From positions 2,480,001-2,544,000 of the forward strand of contig NZ_JAFBCB010000001.1 in NCBI RefSeq assembly GCF_016907455.1: DNA of 64,000 nt. Direction: 5' to 3'. Source of the stretch: Brachybacterium muris. Its GTDB lineage: Bacteria > Actinomycetota > Actinomycetes > Actinomycetales > Dermabacteraceae. Below the pieces are notes generated by a model. It did no database searches, was not told the DNA's origin, and worked only from the letters and a program-made list of their open reading frames with translations. Position 1 is the stretch's first letter. Each line of letters starts with the position of its first letter. Both the position numbers and the translations under genes were made by a program. Shown here one piece after another: positions 8,249 to 18,124 of the stretch.

Positions 8249-9628
8249 GTGAGCGTCTCCCCCCTGATCTGGATCATCACCGTCATGGTGATCATCGGCC
8301 TGCTGGCCTTCGACTACATCTTCCACGTGCGCAAGGCGCACATCCCCACGCTGCGCGAGGCCGCGGTGTGGTCCGCCATCTACGTGGGGATCGCCCTGGT
8401 GTTCGGCGTGATCCTGTGGTTCTTCACCCCCGGCCACGAGATGGGCACCGAGTACTTCGCCGGGTACATCACCGAGAAGGCGCTCTCGGTGGACAACCTG
8501 TTCGTGTTCCTGGTGATCATGTCCGCCTTCCGGGTGCCCCGCGAGGACCAGCAGAAGGTGCTGCTGTTCGGCATCACCTTCGCGATCATCGCCCGCACGG
8601 GCATGATCGCCGGCGGCGCCGCGATCATCGACAACTTCTCCTGGGCGTTCTACTTCTTCGGCCTGATCCTGCTGCTGACCGCCGGCAACATGCTCAAGCC
8701 GGAGGATGACGACAAGGACGAGGCCAACAACTTCATCATCCGGATCGCGAAGAAGCTGCTGCCCACCACGGACAATTACGACGGGGACAAGCTGTTCACC
8801 CAGGTGGACGGCCAGCGGATGATGACCCCGATGCTGCTGGTGATGGTGGCCATCGGCGGCACCGACATCCTGTTCGCCCTGGACTCGATCCCCGCCATCT
8901 TCGGCCTCACCCAGAACACCTACATCGTGTTCACCGCGACCGTGTTCTCGCTGCTGGGCCTGCGTCAGCTCTACTTCCTGATCGACGGCCTGCTGGATCG
9001 CCTCGTGTACCTGTCCTACGGCCTGGCGGCGATCCTCGCCTTCATCGGCGTGAAGCTGATCCTGCACGCCCTGCACGAGAACGAGCTGCCCTTCATCAAC
9101 GACGGCCAGCCCGTGCCGGTTGTGGAGGTGACCACGACGCTGTCGCTGTCGGTGATCATCGGCATCCTGGCCTTCACCATCGTGGCATCGCTGGTCAGCC
9201 GCAGGGGCCGCGCCAAGGCGGCGGTCTCCAGTGCCCGTCGCGACGCCGACTCGTACCTGCAGATGACCTACACCTCCTTCGAGGAGGAGCGCGAGCGCAT
9301 CTTCCGGCGCATGCTGGAGAACGAGCAGACCATCGCCAACCTCCCGCCGAAGTACCAGGACCTGCTCGAGGAGCGCGACCAGAAGCCGCTGACCGAGCTG
9401 CTGCGCGAGGCGCACCTGGTGGCCGACAAGCGCTCCGCGGACCGCGAGAAGGGCGTGCGCACCGACACCAGCCCGGAGGGCCTCGAGCTGGCCGCCATCC
9501 GCGCTGCCGGTGACGCGGACAGCACGGCCCAGGACGCCGCACTCGGGGCGGACACCAACTCCGGCTCCCGCGGGAGCCACGAGGCCGACGCCCCCGCCGA
9601 CGTCGACGGGCAGCGCAACCACCCCTGA
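8249..9628 (+). CDS. TerC/Alx family membrane protein, probable manganese exporter
   Basis: About 459 residues from GTG 8249. The upstream AAAG/GGAAAG stretch is the ribosome site; earlier in-frame ATG codons fall inside the riboswitch. Nine or so transmembrane helices carry the TerC signatures: FDYIFHV at residues 17-23, EKALSVDNLFVFL near 73 (acidic residues implicated in metal transport), and GGTDILFALDSIPAI near 205. A hydrophilic C-terminal tail of about 130 residues is acidic and helical, with a likely coiled coil around EEERERIFRRMLENE. Alx/MeeF-type members export Mn2+ and are controlled by yybP-ykoY riboswitches, matching the leader here. It is monocistronic, followed by two terminator hairpins. 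Confidence 0.88.
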   Translation: MSVSPLIWIITVMVIIGLLAFDYIFHVRKAHIPTLREAAVWSAIYVGIALVFGVILWFFTPGHEMGTEYFAGYITEKALSVDNLFVFLVIMSAFRVPREDQQKVLLFGITFAIIARTGMIAGGAAIIDNFSWAFYFFGLILLLTAGNMLKPEDDDKDEANNFIIRIAKKLLPTTDNYDGDKLFTQVDGQRMMTPMLLVMVAIGGTDILFALDSIPAIFGLTQNTYIVFTATVFSLLGLRQLYFLIDGLLDRLVYLSYGLAAILAFIGVKLILHALHENELPFINDGQPVPVVEVTTTLSLSVIIGILAFTIVASLVSRRGRAKAAVSSARRDADSYLQMTYTSFEEERERIFRRMLENEQTIANLPPKYQDLLEERDQKPLTELLREAHLVADKRSADREKGVRTDTSPEGLELAAIRAAGDADSTAQDAALGADTNSGSRGSHEADAPADVDGQRNHP

Positions 9629-9643
9629 TCCGGCATGACGGCG

Positions 9644-9706
9644 GGCACGAGTCGGCCCTCGTGCCGCTCGCTCAGGACGGCCCCTGCACTCCGGTGCGGG
9701 GGCCGT
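9644..9706 (+). terminator. Tandem terminator hairpins after terC
   Basis: Hairpin one has a perfect 8-bp stem (GGCACGAG/CTCGTGCC, 9644-9665). Hairpin two is a longer, slightly bulged stem (ACGGCCCC.../...GGGGGCCGT, 9677-9706). Both lie between terC and the flavin oxidoreductase gene. Confidence 0.6.
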
Positions 9707-9847
9707 CGGCCCATCTCCGAGCAGCTGGGCACCCAGATGGACGGCGGAGACGGCGGCGAGGATCCCCGGGCGATGCGCATGCCGATGAGAATGCCGGTCA
9801 CACCCGGATCCGTGATGCCGTTCACCGGATTCTGCTAGACACGGACC

Positions 9848-10804
9848 ATGACCGTCTACGGCTTCCACGCCTCCCACGAGCAGATCTCGCCCCGGCAGCT
9901 GCTGGCCGACGTCCAGCTGGCCGAGCAGGCAGGCTTCCAGGCCGCCATGTGCTCCGATCACCTCGAGCCCTGGTCGAAGCGGCAGGGCCATTCGGGGCTC
10001 GCCTGGTCCTGGCTGGGCGCGGCCCTGGCCACCACCGAGCTCAGCTTCGGCACCGTCAGCGCCCCCGGACAGCGGTACCACCCGGCGATCGTGGCCCAGG
10101 GCATCGCCACCCTGGGGCAGATGTTCCCGGGCCGGTTCTGGACCGCCCTGGGCACCGGCCAGTACGCCAACGAGCACGTCACCGGCGAGGGATGGCCCCG
10201 CAAGGAGGTGCGTCAGCAGCGCCTCGAGGAATGCGTGGAGATCATCTCCCGGCTGCTGGACGGCGAGACCGTCTCGCACGACGGCCTGGTGACGGTGGAC
10301 CAGGCCACGGTGTGGGAGGTGCCCGATCCGAAGCCCAAGCTGATCGCCCCGGCCATCAGCGTGGACACCGCCGTGCGCGGGGCACGCTGGGCCGACGGCC
10401 TGGCCACCGTCAACCAGCCCCCCGAGAAGCTCACCGAGATGCTCGATGCCTGGGAGAACGCCGGGGGTGCGCCCCACCGCATCCTGCAGGTCCACCTGAG
10501 CTGGGCGCCCACGGAGGACGAGGCACAGGCCATCGCCTACGAGCAGTGGCGCTCCAACGTGTTCACCTCGCCCGCCAACACCGATCTGCGGGTGGCGGAC
10601 TACGACGCCGTCAGCGAGGAGGGCGTCCCCGCCGAGCGCGTGGCCGGTGCGGCGCTGATCTCCTCGGACCTGGGCAGGCTCACCGAGCAGATCCATGGCC
10701 TCGCCTCGCTGGGCTTCGATGCGGTGTACCTCCACCACATCGGCCAGGAGCAGCGCGGATTCATCGAGGCCTTCGGCGAGAAGGTGCTGCCGCAGCTGCG
10801 CTGA
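9848..10804 (+). CDS. LLM-class flavin-dependent oxidoreductase, TIGR03885-like
   Basis: A 318-residue bacterial-luciferase-like TIM barrel. The N terminus TVYGFHASHEQISP and the block CSDHLEPWSKRQGHSGLAW (residues 37-55) match the subfamily described as probable non-F420 flavin oxidoreductases. Further core motifs are FGTVSAPGQRYHPAIVAQ near 72 and LGTGQYANEHVTGEGWP near 102. The substrate is unknown. It lies 66 bp upstream of a GH13 enzyme on the same strand; I recall this pairing as recurrent in actinobacteria, so they probably form one operon. ATG 9848 is close behind the second terminator hairpin of the previous unit. Confidence 0.85.
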   Translation: MTVYGFHASHEQISPRQLLADVQLAEQAGFQAAMCSDHLEPWSKRQGHSGLAWSWLGAALATTELSFGTVSAPGQRYHPAIVAQGIATLGQMFPGRFWTALGTGQYANEHVTGEGWPRKEVRQQRLEECVEIISRLLDGETVSHDGLVTVDQATVWEVPDPKPKLIAPAISVDTAVRGARWADGLATVNQPPEKLTEMLDAWENAGGAPHRILQVHLSWAPTEDEAQAIAYEQWRSNVFTSPANTDLRVADYDAVSEEGVPAERVAGAALISSDLGRLTEQIHGLASLGFDAVYLHHIGQEQRGFIEAFGEKVLPQLR

Positions 10805-10870
10805 GTCCCCACCCGTTCAGGTGGAGTCCCCTCCGATCCACCAGCCCCCGTCACGACCTGAGGAGCGATC

Positions 10871-12565
10871 ATGCTGAAGACCGAGACCGCTGACAACTGG
10901 TGGAAGACCGCCGTCGTCTACTGCCTGGACATCGAGAAGTACTTCGATGCGAACGACGACGGCACCGGTGACATCGACGGCCTGTGCCAGCGCATCGACT
11001 ACCTGGCAGAGCTCGGCGTCACCTGCCTGTGGCTGATGCCGTTCATGCCCACCGAGGGCCGCGACGACGGCTACGACATCACGGACTACTACGGTGTGGA
11101 TCCCCGTCTGGGGGATCACGGCGACATCGTGGAGCTGATCCGCACGGCGAAGGATCGCGGGATGCGGGTCATCATGGACCTGGTGGTCAATCACACCTCC
11201 CACAAGCATCCCTGGTTCGTGAAGGCGCGATCCTCCAAGAGCAGCCCCTACCGCGACTACTACGTGTGGCGCGACCAGCCGCCCGAGGACACCTCCGAGG
11301 ATGTGGTGTTCCCCGATGCGGAGAACTCGCTGTGGACCCTCGATGAGAGGACCGGCCAGTACTACCTGCACAACTTCTACTCTGAGCAGCCCGACCTCAA
11401 CATCGCCAACCCGGCCGTGCAGGAGGAGATCGCCAAGATCGTCGGCTTCTGGATGCAGCTGGGCATGGACGGATTCCGGGTGGACGCGGTGCCGTTCTTC
11501 ATCCAGGAGCGCGGCATCCCGCAGGAGTGGACCGACGTCTACTCCGACCCCCACGACTACCTGCGCGAGCTGACCTCCTTCATGAAGCGCCGACGGGGCG
11601 ATGCCATGCTGCTGGGCGAGGTCAACCTGGAGTACCCCGACCAGATGGAGTTCTTCGGCGGCGAGAACGGCGATGAACTCAGCATGATGTTCGACTTCGA
11701 GCTGATGCAGCGGATGTATCTGTCCCTGGCCCGTCAGGACGCCACGGAGATGGCGCGCACCCTGAAGCGCCGCCCGCAGCTTGCCAGCAACAACCAGTTC
11801 GCGAACTTCGTGCGCAACCACGACGAGCTCACCCTGGACAAGCTCAGCGACCAGGAGCGGCAGGAAGTGTTCGACGCCTTCGGGCCCGAGGAGGACATGC
11901 AGCTGTACGACCGCGGGCTGCGGCGTCGACTGCCCCCGATGGTGGACGGGGACCCGCGGGTGATGCGCATGGTCTACTCACTGCTGTTCGCCCTTCCGGG
12001 CACGCCCGTTCTGTTCTACGGCGAGGAGATCGGGATGGGCGAGAACCTCGAGATCCCCGGTCGGCTCGCGGTGCGCTCCCCCATGCAGTGGACCCGTGGC
12101 AAGAACGGCGGCTTCTCCACCGTGGCCCCTTCGCGGCTGGTCGCGCCCCTGACCGGGGGCGGGTACGGTCCCGAGCACGTCAATGCCGAGGACCAGCGCT
12201 CCGACCCCGACTCGCTGCTGTCGTTCGTGAGCCTGCTGGCCCGCCGCTACCGTGAGTGCCCCGAGGTGGGCATGGGCGATGCCGAGGTCCTCGACCACGA
12301 GGCACCCTCCGTTCTGGCCCACCGCTGCACCTGGAGTCCCTTCGGCGGCGGCAACGCGAGCTCCGTGCTGGTGCACAACCTCTCTCCCGAGGCCACCTCC
12401 ATCACCGTGACGCTCGAGGACGTCGAGGAGGGCACCGAGGTGCTGGACCTGTTCAGCAGTGACCGGTACGAGGTCACCAAGGGAGGCAAGCTCGCCCTGG
12501 AGGTGGGGGCGTACGGCCACCACTGGTTGCGCATCCTCCTGCCCGGGGACCGGCGGCTGCACTGA
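10871..12565 (+). CDS. GH13 alpha-amylase family enzyme, trehalose-synthase-like
   Basis: A 564-residue (beta/alpha)8 glycoside hydrolase or transglucosidase. The four GH13 regions are present: DLVVNHTS near residue 104 (region I), GFRVDAVPF near 199 (region II, nucleophile Asp), GEVNLEYP near 249 (region III, acid/base Glu) and FVRNHDELTLD near 311 (region IV). The start TADNWWKTAVVYCLDIEKYFD and the FMPTEGRDDGYDITDYYG block resemble the trehalose synthase/oligo-1,6-glucosidase branch. The extra maltokinase domain of bifunctional trehalose synthases is absent. The C-terminal beta domain ends in EVGAYGHHWLRI. It is behind an AGGAG ribosome site at 10859 and probably cotranscribed with the flavin oxidoreductase. 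The exact reaction cannot be fixed from sequence. Confidence 0.85.
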   Translation: MLKTETADNWWKTAVVYCLDIEKYFDANDDGTGDIDGLCQRIDYLAELGVTCLWLMPFMPTEGRDDGYDITDYYGVDPRLGDHGDIVELIRTAKDRGMRVIMDLVVNHTSHKHPWFVKARSSKSSPYRDYYVWRDQPPEDTSEDVVFPDAENSLWTLDERTGQYYLHNFYSEQPDLNIANPAVQEEIAKIVGFWMQLGMDGFRVDAVPFFIQERGIPQEWTDVYSDPHDYLRELTSFMKRRRGDAMLLGEVNLEYPDQMEFFGGENGDELSMMFDFELMQRMYLSLARQDATEMARTLKRRPQLASNNQFANFVRNHDELTLDKLSDQERQEVFDAFGPEEDMQLYDRGLRRRLPPMVDGDPRVMRMVYSLLFALPGTPVLFYGEEIGMGENLEIPGRLAVRSPMQWTRGKNGGFSTVAPSRLVAPLTGGGYGPEHVNAEDQRSDPDSLLSFVSLLARRYRECPEVGMGDAEVLDHEAPSVLAHRCTWSPFGGGNASSVLVHNLSPEATSITVTLEDVEEGTEVLDLFSSDRYEVTKGGKLALEVGAYGHHWLRILLPGDRRLH

Positions 12566-12647
12566 TCGAAGGGCTGATGCTCGCCGTCCTGTTCGGCGGT
12601 GCCGGCCGCGCTGGTGATGGTGGGTGTCTCCTCGATTACCGGCGGGG

Positions 12648-13601
12648 TCATGCCCACGCGCCGAGGTCCAGCTCCTCCTGGTGCGGGCCGTGGGCCGGGG
12701 AGTCCGTGATGGTCTGTCCGGTGCGCAGCAGCCGAGCCAGCTGGGCGAGCCCTCCGGCCATCGACTCGATCCTGCCGGCGGCCGAGACCACTGCCTGCAG
12801 GGAGAAGGGCGGCACGGTGCCGTCGGCCTCCACATAGCCCGCCAGGTACTCCCCGGCGGGTGAGTCGATGCCGAGCCGCGCGGCGAGCAGCCAGGCCACG
12901 ATCTCCGCCTCGAACTCGCGGCTGCGCAGGTCCAATGGCCTGCCGGGCCGCACCGTGGACTCCGTGCGGTGATCGAGATGCCTGGCGAACACGTGCCCGA
13001 GTTCGTGGAACGCCGTCACCAGGCGGGCCGTGGGGTCCAGCTGGGAGCTGACCACCACGGCGTGCCGCAGGGGGACGGAGCGGCGGGCGCCCTCGCGCGT
13101 GAGCGGCGGATCGATCGGCTCGACGGTCCCGGCGAGCTGCGAGCCGACGGCCTCCTCTCGGTAGAGGACACCGGCCTTGGGCAGCAAGGAGGTGAACGCG
13201 GTCAGGCCCTCCTCGGTGATCGGACCATCGATGCGGAAGGGGGCGAGGGCGCCCTCCGGGACGGGCTGTCCGTCGGTGTCGGCGATGTCGTACACCAGGT
13301 CCACCGGCCCGAAGGGCCGCAGGATGATGAGGGGCCTGGCCCCGGGCAGCACGTGGCGGTGGAACTCGCGGGCCCACACGCTGCGGGAGGCCACGTAGTG
13401 GGCGCCGGGACGCTGCAGCTGCACGAGAGCGGCGTTGTAGGGACCGAGCATCGGCAGTCGGGTGAGGAAGGCGCGCAGTTCGCGCAGGTCGTCGGCCTCG
13501 CTGCCGCGCTGCGACTGCTCCAGCAGCTCGTCCAGCCCCAGCAGCTCCTGGGGGCTCAGAGCGGTGCCCTCCCCGGGGTCGAGACCATCGTCGATGCCCA
13601 T
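12648..13601 (-). CDS. ImmA/IrrE- or ArdC-like zinc metallopeptidase
   Basis: A 317-residue cytoplasmic protein. The zincin motif HELGHVFARH is at about residues 199-208, and a downstream Glu in EFEAEIVAWLLAARLG (about 230) is the likely third zinc ligand. This is the arrangement of ImmA/IrrE and ArdC antirestriction peptidases. The N-terminal 90 residues contain YNAALVQLQRPGAHYVASR, which resembles the ssDNA-binding N domain of ArdC-like proteins, so an ArdC relative is plausible. No signal peptide and no helix-turn-helix are visible. The gene stands alone between the GH13 operon (convergent) and the rpf-like gene (divergent). Confidence 0.7.
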   Translation of the reverse strand: MGIDDGLDPGEGTALSPQELLGLDELLEQSQRGSEADDLRELRAFLTRLPMLGPYNAALVQLQRPGAHYVASRSVWAREFHRHVLPGARPLIILRPFGPVDLVYDIADTDGQPVPEGALAPFRIDGPITEEGLTAFTSLLPKAGVLYREEAVGSQLAGTVEPIDPPLTREGARRSVPLRHAVVVSSQLDPTARLVTAFHELGHVFARHLDHRTESTVRPGRPLDLRSREFEAEIVAWLLAARLGIDSPAGEYLAGYVEADGTVPPFSLQAVVSAAGRIESMAGGLAQLARLLRTGQTITDSPAHGPHQEELDLGAWA

Positions 13602-13792
13602 GATCTGAGGCTACGCCAGCTGGGCCGGCCGTCCCGGCAGGCGGGCAGGAGGTTCGCCGGCGGCAGCGAGGGGGCGGCCGCCCGTGAGACGCGCGACCCG
13701 GATGCGCACCATGTCACACCTGCGGGCACCGCAGGGCGAGGACCGGTCAAGAGCACTGGTCACGGCGGGCTCGTTCCCACCGACGTGGGTAG

Positions 13793-14866
<1,074 letters not shown>

Positions 14867-14966
14867 TCGTGGGAGCCACCGAATCTTGCTCTTGGGGACC
14901 GCCGATCGTGCCGACGGGGGCCAGTAGCCGCCGCGGTGGGGACCACTGGCTCCCGCCGGCATCGGG

Positions 14967-15713
14967 TCACTGGGGCAGTGCGGTGTGTTCTCGCATGTTC
15001 CTGTCGCCGGTGTCGATCCAGATTGTGTTGTGCACGATGCGGTCCATGATCGCATCGGCGTGGACTGCTCCACCGAGCCGGGCGTGCCAGTCCTTCTTCG
15101 GGTACTGGGTGCAGAACACGGTCGAGCCGGTGTCATAGCGGCGCTCGAGCAGTTCCAGCAGCATCGAACGCATTCCCTCGTCAGGATGGTCCAGCAGCCA
15201 CTCGTCGATCACCAGCAGCGAGAACGTGGAGTACTTCCGCAGGAACTTCGTCTGGCCCTGCGGCTTGTCCTTTGCCAGGGCCCAGGCCTCTTCGAGGTCG
15301 GGCATTCGGATGTAGTGGGCTCGGAGCCGGTGCTGGCAGGCCTGCTTCGCCAGCGCGCAGCCGAGGTAGGACTTCCCTGAGCCGGTGAAGCCCTGGAAGA
15401 CCACGTTCTGTTGCCGCTGGATGAAGGAGCAGGTTGCCAGTTGCGCGATCACGTTCCGGTTCAGTCCCCGTTCCTCGACCAGATCCAGCCGCCGCAGGTC
15501 CGCTCCGGGATAACGCAGCCCCGCCCGGCGGATCAGACCCTCGACCTTTCCATGATTGAAGATGGAATGCGCCTCGTCCACGATCAGCTGGAGCCGTTCC
15601 TGGAACGACATCCCCAGCACGTGAGCCTCATCCTGGGCATCGATCGCGTCCAGCAGCGCGGTCGCGCCCATCTCGCGCAGCTTCCGCTTCGTGTCGTTAT
15701 CGATCACGCTCAC
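14967..15713 (-). CDS. istB: IS21 helper ATPase IstB (copy A)
   Basis: 248 residues. An AAA+ ATPase that assembles on target DNA and stimulates the IstA transposase. Walker A is GFTGSGKSYLG near residue 105 and Walker B is FSLLVIDEW near 165. Start: GTG 15713, overlapping the istA stop as GTGA. The same frame stays open upstream through istA, but that part is a shadow. It is the same protein as copies B and C. Confidence 0.95.
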   Translation of the reverse strand: MSVIDNDTKRKLREMGATALLDAIDAQDEAHVLGMSFQERLQLIVDEAHSIFNHGKVEGLIRRAGLRYPGADLRRLDLVEERGLNRNVIAQLATCSFIQRQQNVVFQGFTGSGKSYLGCALAKQACQHRLRAHYIRMPDLEEAWALAKDKPQGQTKFLRKYSTFSLLVIDEWLLDHPDEGMRSMLLELLERRYDTGSTVFCTQYPKKDWHARLGGAVHADAIMDRIVHNTIWIDTGDRNMREHTALPQ

Positions 15714-17272
15714 CGGACACCTCCGGCGTAGTAGTCGGCGCCACGGACGTATCCGCCGTCTTCCGCGGGTTCCTCGCGGGGTGGACGCAGGGCGGCGACC
15801 TTGTCCTGCCCGGTGGCCAAGATCGGGTGCAGATGCGCATAGCGCGGTGAACGGACCCGTCCCGTCAGCGCGAGTGCGCAGGCCGCCTCGACCCGATCTA
15901 CGGAGAAGCGGCGAGAGAGCCGTAGCACCGCCAACGCGGGATCCAGGCCCTGTTCCACGATCGGCACGGACTCGAAGATCCGCTGGATCACGATCACCGT
16001 GGCCGGCCCGACCCGATCTGCCCACGCCCGCACCCTCTGCGCGTCCCAGGCCTGGAAACGCTCGCCCGCAGGTAGGTCCGCGTCGTTGGTGCGGTACTCA
16101 TTGCTCGCGGTCTCCGGGAGCAGCAGGTGACTGGTCAGTCGCTGGCTGCCCTGATAGATCTCCAGCGTCCGGGCCGTGATGCGCAGATCGACCTTCGCGC
16201 CGATGTGCGCGAACGGCGCGGAGTAGAAGTTCCGCGCGAACGTGACGTGCCCGTTCCTGCCCACTCGTCGTCCGTAGTGCCATGTCGAGATCTCGTAGGG
16301 CACCGCCGGCAGCGGCGTCAGCAGCGGCCGCTCCTCCGCGTCGAACACGCTGGCGCGGGATCCGGGCCGCTTCTGGAACGGCTCCGCGTTATAGGCCTCC
16401 ATCCGCTGCCCGATGGCGGCTGCAAGTTCGGGCAGGGACGTGAATCGCTGATCCCGCAGCCCGGCGATGACCCAGGTCGCGACGTGCGCGACGGTGTTCT
16501 CCACGCTCGCCTTGTCTTTCGGTTTCCGCACCCTCCCCGGGAGCACCGCCGCCGAGTAATGCGCTGCCATCTCGCGATACGCATCGTTCAGGACGATCTC
16601 GCCCTCGCGGGGGTGCTTCACCACACCGGTCTTGAGGTTGTCCGGAACGATCCTCGGGACCGTCCCGCCCAGCGCCTCGAACATCGCTACGTGCGCTCGC
16701 AGCCAGGACTCCTGGCGCATATCCAGCGCCGGGAAGCAGAACGCGTAACGAGAAAAAGGCAGGCAGGCAACGAACAAGAACACCTTCGAGACCTCGCCGG
16801 TGACCGGATCGGCCAGCTCCATCGTGGGGCCGGACCAGTCGACCTCCACGCTCTGGCCGGCCTTGTGACCGACTCTCGAAGCGGCACCGGTGACCATGAC
16901 GTGGTGCTGGTAGGTGCGGCAAAACCGGTCATACCCCATCGCCGGATCCCCAGCCGCCGTGGTCGCGTCGAAGTACTCGCCGTGCAACAGCTTCAGCGTC
17001 ACGCCGACCCTGGCCATCTCTCGATGGACCTGTTCCCAGTCCGGCTGTGCGAACACGCTCTCGTGCTCGCCCCGGCCCGGGAACAACCGGGCATACACCT
17101 GCTCATCGGCGACGTCCGCGATATCGCCCCACCCGATCCCTGCAGCGTCAGCGGCCTCGAACACCGCCCTCACGGACTTGCGGGACATGCCCTGCGAGGA
17201 CGAAATCGCTCGCCCCGACAGACCTTCTGCGCGCAGCTGGAGCACCAGCTTCGCCCTGATCTTCCGTACCAT
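15710..17272 (-). CDS. istA: IS21 transposase IstA (copy A)
   Basis: 520 residues. An N-terminal helix-turn-helix (AISSSQGMSRKSVRAVFEAA, residues 21-40) is followed by an rve/RNase H-fold DDE domain: SVEVDWSGPTM near 140 (first Asp), RIVPDNLKTGV near 205 (second Asp) and KDKASVENTVAHV near 250 (Glu). The C-terminal Mu-B-like region contains the FYSAPFAHIGAKVDLRI beta block. It is followed by istB with a 4-bp overlap. Intact, presumably active. Confidence 0.95.
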   Translation of the reverse strand: MVRKIRAKLVLQLRAEGLSGRAISSSQGMSRKSVRAVFEAADAAGIGWGDIADVADEQVYARLFPGRGEHESVFAQPDWEQVHREMARVGVTLKLLHGEYFDATTAAGDPAMGYDRFCRTYQHHVMVTGAASRVGHKAGQSVEVDWSGPTMELADPVTGEVSKVFLFVACLPFSRYAFCFPALDMRQESWLRAHVAMFEALGGTVPRIVPDNLKTGVVKHPREGEIVLNDAYREMAAHYSAAVLPGRVRKPKDKASVENTVAHVATWVIAGLRDQRFTSLPELAAAIGQRMEAYNAEPFQKRPGSRASVFDAEERPLLTPLPAVPYEISTWHYGRRVGRNGHVTFARNFYSAPFAHIGAKVDLRITARTLEIYQGSQRLTSHLLLPETASNEYRTNDADLPAGERFQAWDAQRVRAWADRVGPATVIVIQRIFESVPIVEQGLDPALAVLRLSRRFSVDRVEAACALALTGRVRSPRYAHLHPILATGQDKVAALRPPREEPAEDGGYVRGADYYAGGVR

Positions 17273-17439
17273 TCCAGATTGCTCCTTCCGCCGCGTGCCC
17301 TATACACACGGCGGAAGGAGCGTAGACAGAGCGGCCCCAACGACACCACTGGTGGTCCCGAACGACGCCACCGCTACGGCAGCGACGTGGCACCCGAACC
17401 CTCGATCAGCGGACCCCAGCGAGGCGAATATTCAGACAT

Positions 17440-17488
17440 CGACGAGGACACCGTCGAGGTACTCCAGACGTTCCTGAACCTGTACTGA
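17440..17488 (+). pseudogene. Orphaned last codons of the Rpf-like gene beyond IS21 copy A
   Basis: After the right GACAT duplication the frame reads D-E-D-T-V-E-V-L-Q-T-F-L-N-L-Y-stop. Joined to codon 309 of the upstream part it completes a peptidoglycan-binding repeat and gives a native length of 324 residues. It has no start of its own and is silent DNA now. Confidence 0.85.
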
Positions 17489-17512
17489 TCCGCTGATCGC
17501 CACCGGTCCGCT

Positions 17513-17535
17513 GGTCCTGCGATCCCCGCAGGACC
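17513..17535 (+). terminator. Native terminator of the Rpf-like gene, now separated by IS21
   Basis: A perfect 8-bp stem GGTCCTGC/GCAGGACC with a 7-nt loop lies 25 bp after the native stop. An outer 9-bp repeat (17501-17509 with 17531-17539) can form an alternative longer structure. Confidence 0.6.
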
Positions 17536-17765
17536 GGTGACCGCACGATCACCGGCAGCAGCCGCGGCCCCCGCATCCCGCCCACCCTGGCGAAGATGCG
17601 GGGGCCTTCGGCATGAGGCAGGGATGACACCCCCGTCCGTTGTCCCCCGCTCCCGTGCCGCTGGGCAGCTGTCCTCGCGTGCCGAGAACCGGACTTCCCC
17701 CGGCGGTGGGCAGCAGGCAGGATGGTGGCACCGACCCACCCCTGCCGATGAGAGAGGACCAGGCG

Positions 17766-18086
17766 ATGATCCTGATCAACGTGAAGTTCCCGGTGAAGCC
17801 CGAGTACGCGGAGAAGTGGCCGGAGATCTCCCGAGAGTTCACCGAGAAGACCCTCGCCGAGCCGGGCAACAAGTGGTTCGAGTGGTCCCGCAGCGTGAAA
17901 GACCCCAACACCTACGTGCTGATCGAGGCGTTCACCGACGAGGGTGCCGCCCCGCACGTCCAGTCCGATCACTTCAAGGCCATGCAGGAGGAGTTCCCGC
18001 AGTACCTCTCGGCCACCCCGCAGATCGTCTCCCACCAGGTGGAGGGCGACGGCTGGGGCCCGATGGGCGAGCTGAAGGTCGACTGA
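17766..18086 (+). CDS. ABM-family putative quinol monooxygenase
   Basis: 106 residues, a dimeric alpha+beta (ferredoxin-like) barrel domain of the antibiotic biosynthesis monooxygenase family. Typical features are the strand INVKFPVKPEYAEKWPEI at the start, GNKWFEWSRSV near 44, YVLIEAF near 62 and HVQSDHFKAM near 74. Such proteins (YgiN-like) oxidise quinols or act on reactive small molecules without a bound cofactor; the substrate here is unknown. ATG 17766 follows AGAGAGGAC; earlier in-frame starts have no ribosome site. It lies 38 bp upstream of a Gfo/Idh/MocA gene, probably an operon. A close paralogue is at 38089-38409. Confidence 0.85.
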   Translation: MILINVKFPVKPEYAEKWPEISREFTEKTLAEPGNKWFEWSRSVKDPNTYVLIEAFTDEGAAPHVQSDHFKAMQEEFPQYLSATPQIVSHQVEGDGWGPMGELKVD

Positions 18087-18124
18087 CCACCGATCCCAGG
18101 GCCACAACCGACGAAGGAGACACC

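Noticed and set aside
7487..10738. A 1083-codon minus-strand frame opposite terC and the flavin oxidoreductase
   Set aside because: It crosses a strong terminator, the riboswitch and two well-supported genes. Its His/Gly/Val-rich composition is typical of antisense frames in GC-rich DNA.
16127..17488. Open frames antisense to istA (also at 27530-29017 and 56410-57792)
   Set aside because: They repeat in all three IS21 copies as exact shadows, with no initiation signal or domain.
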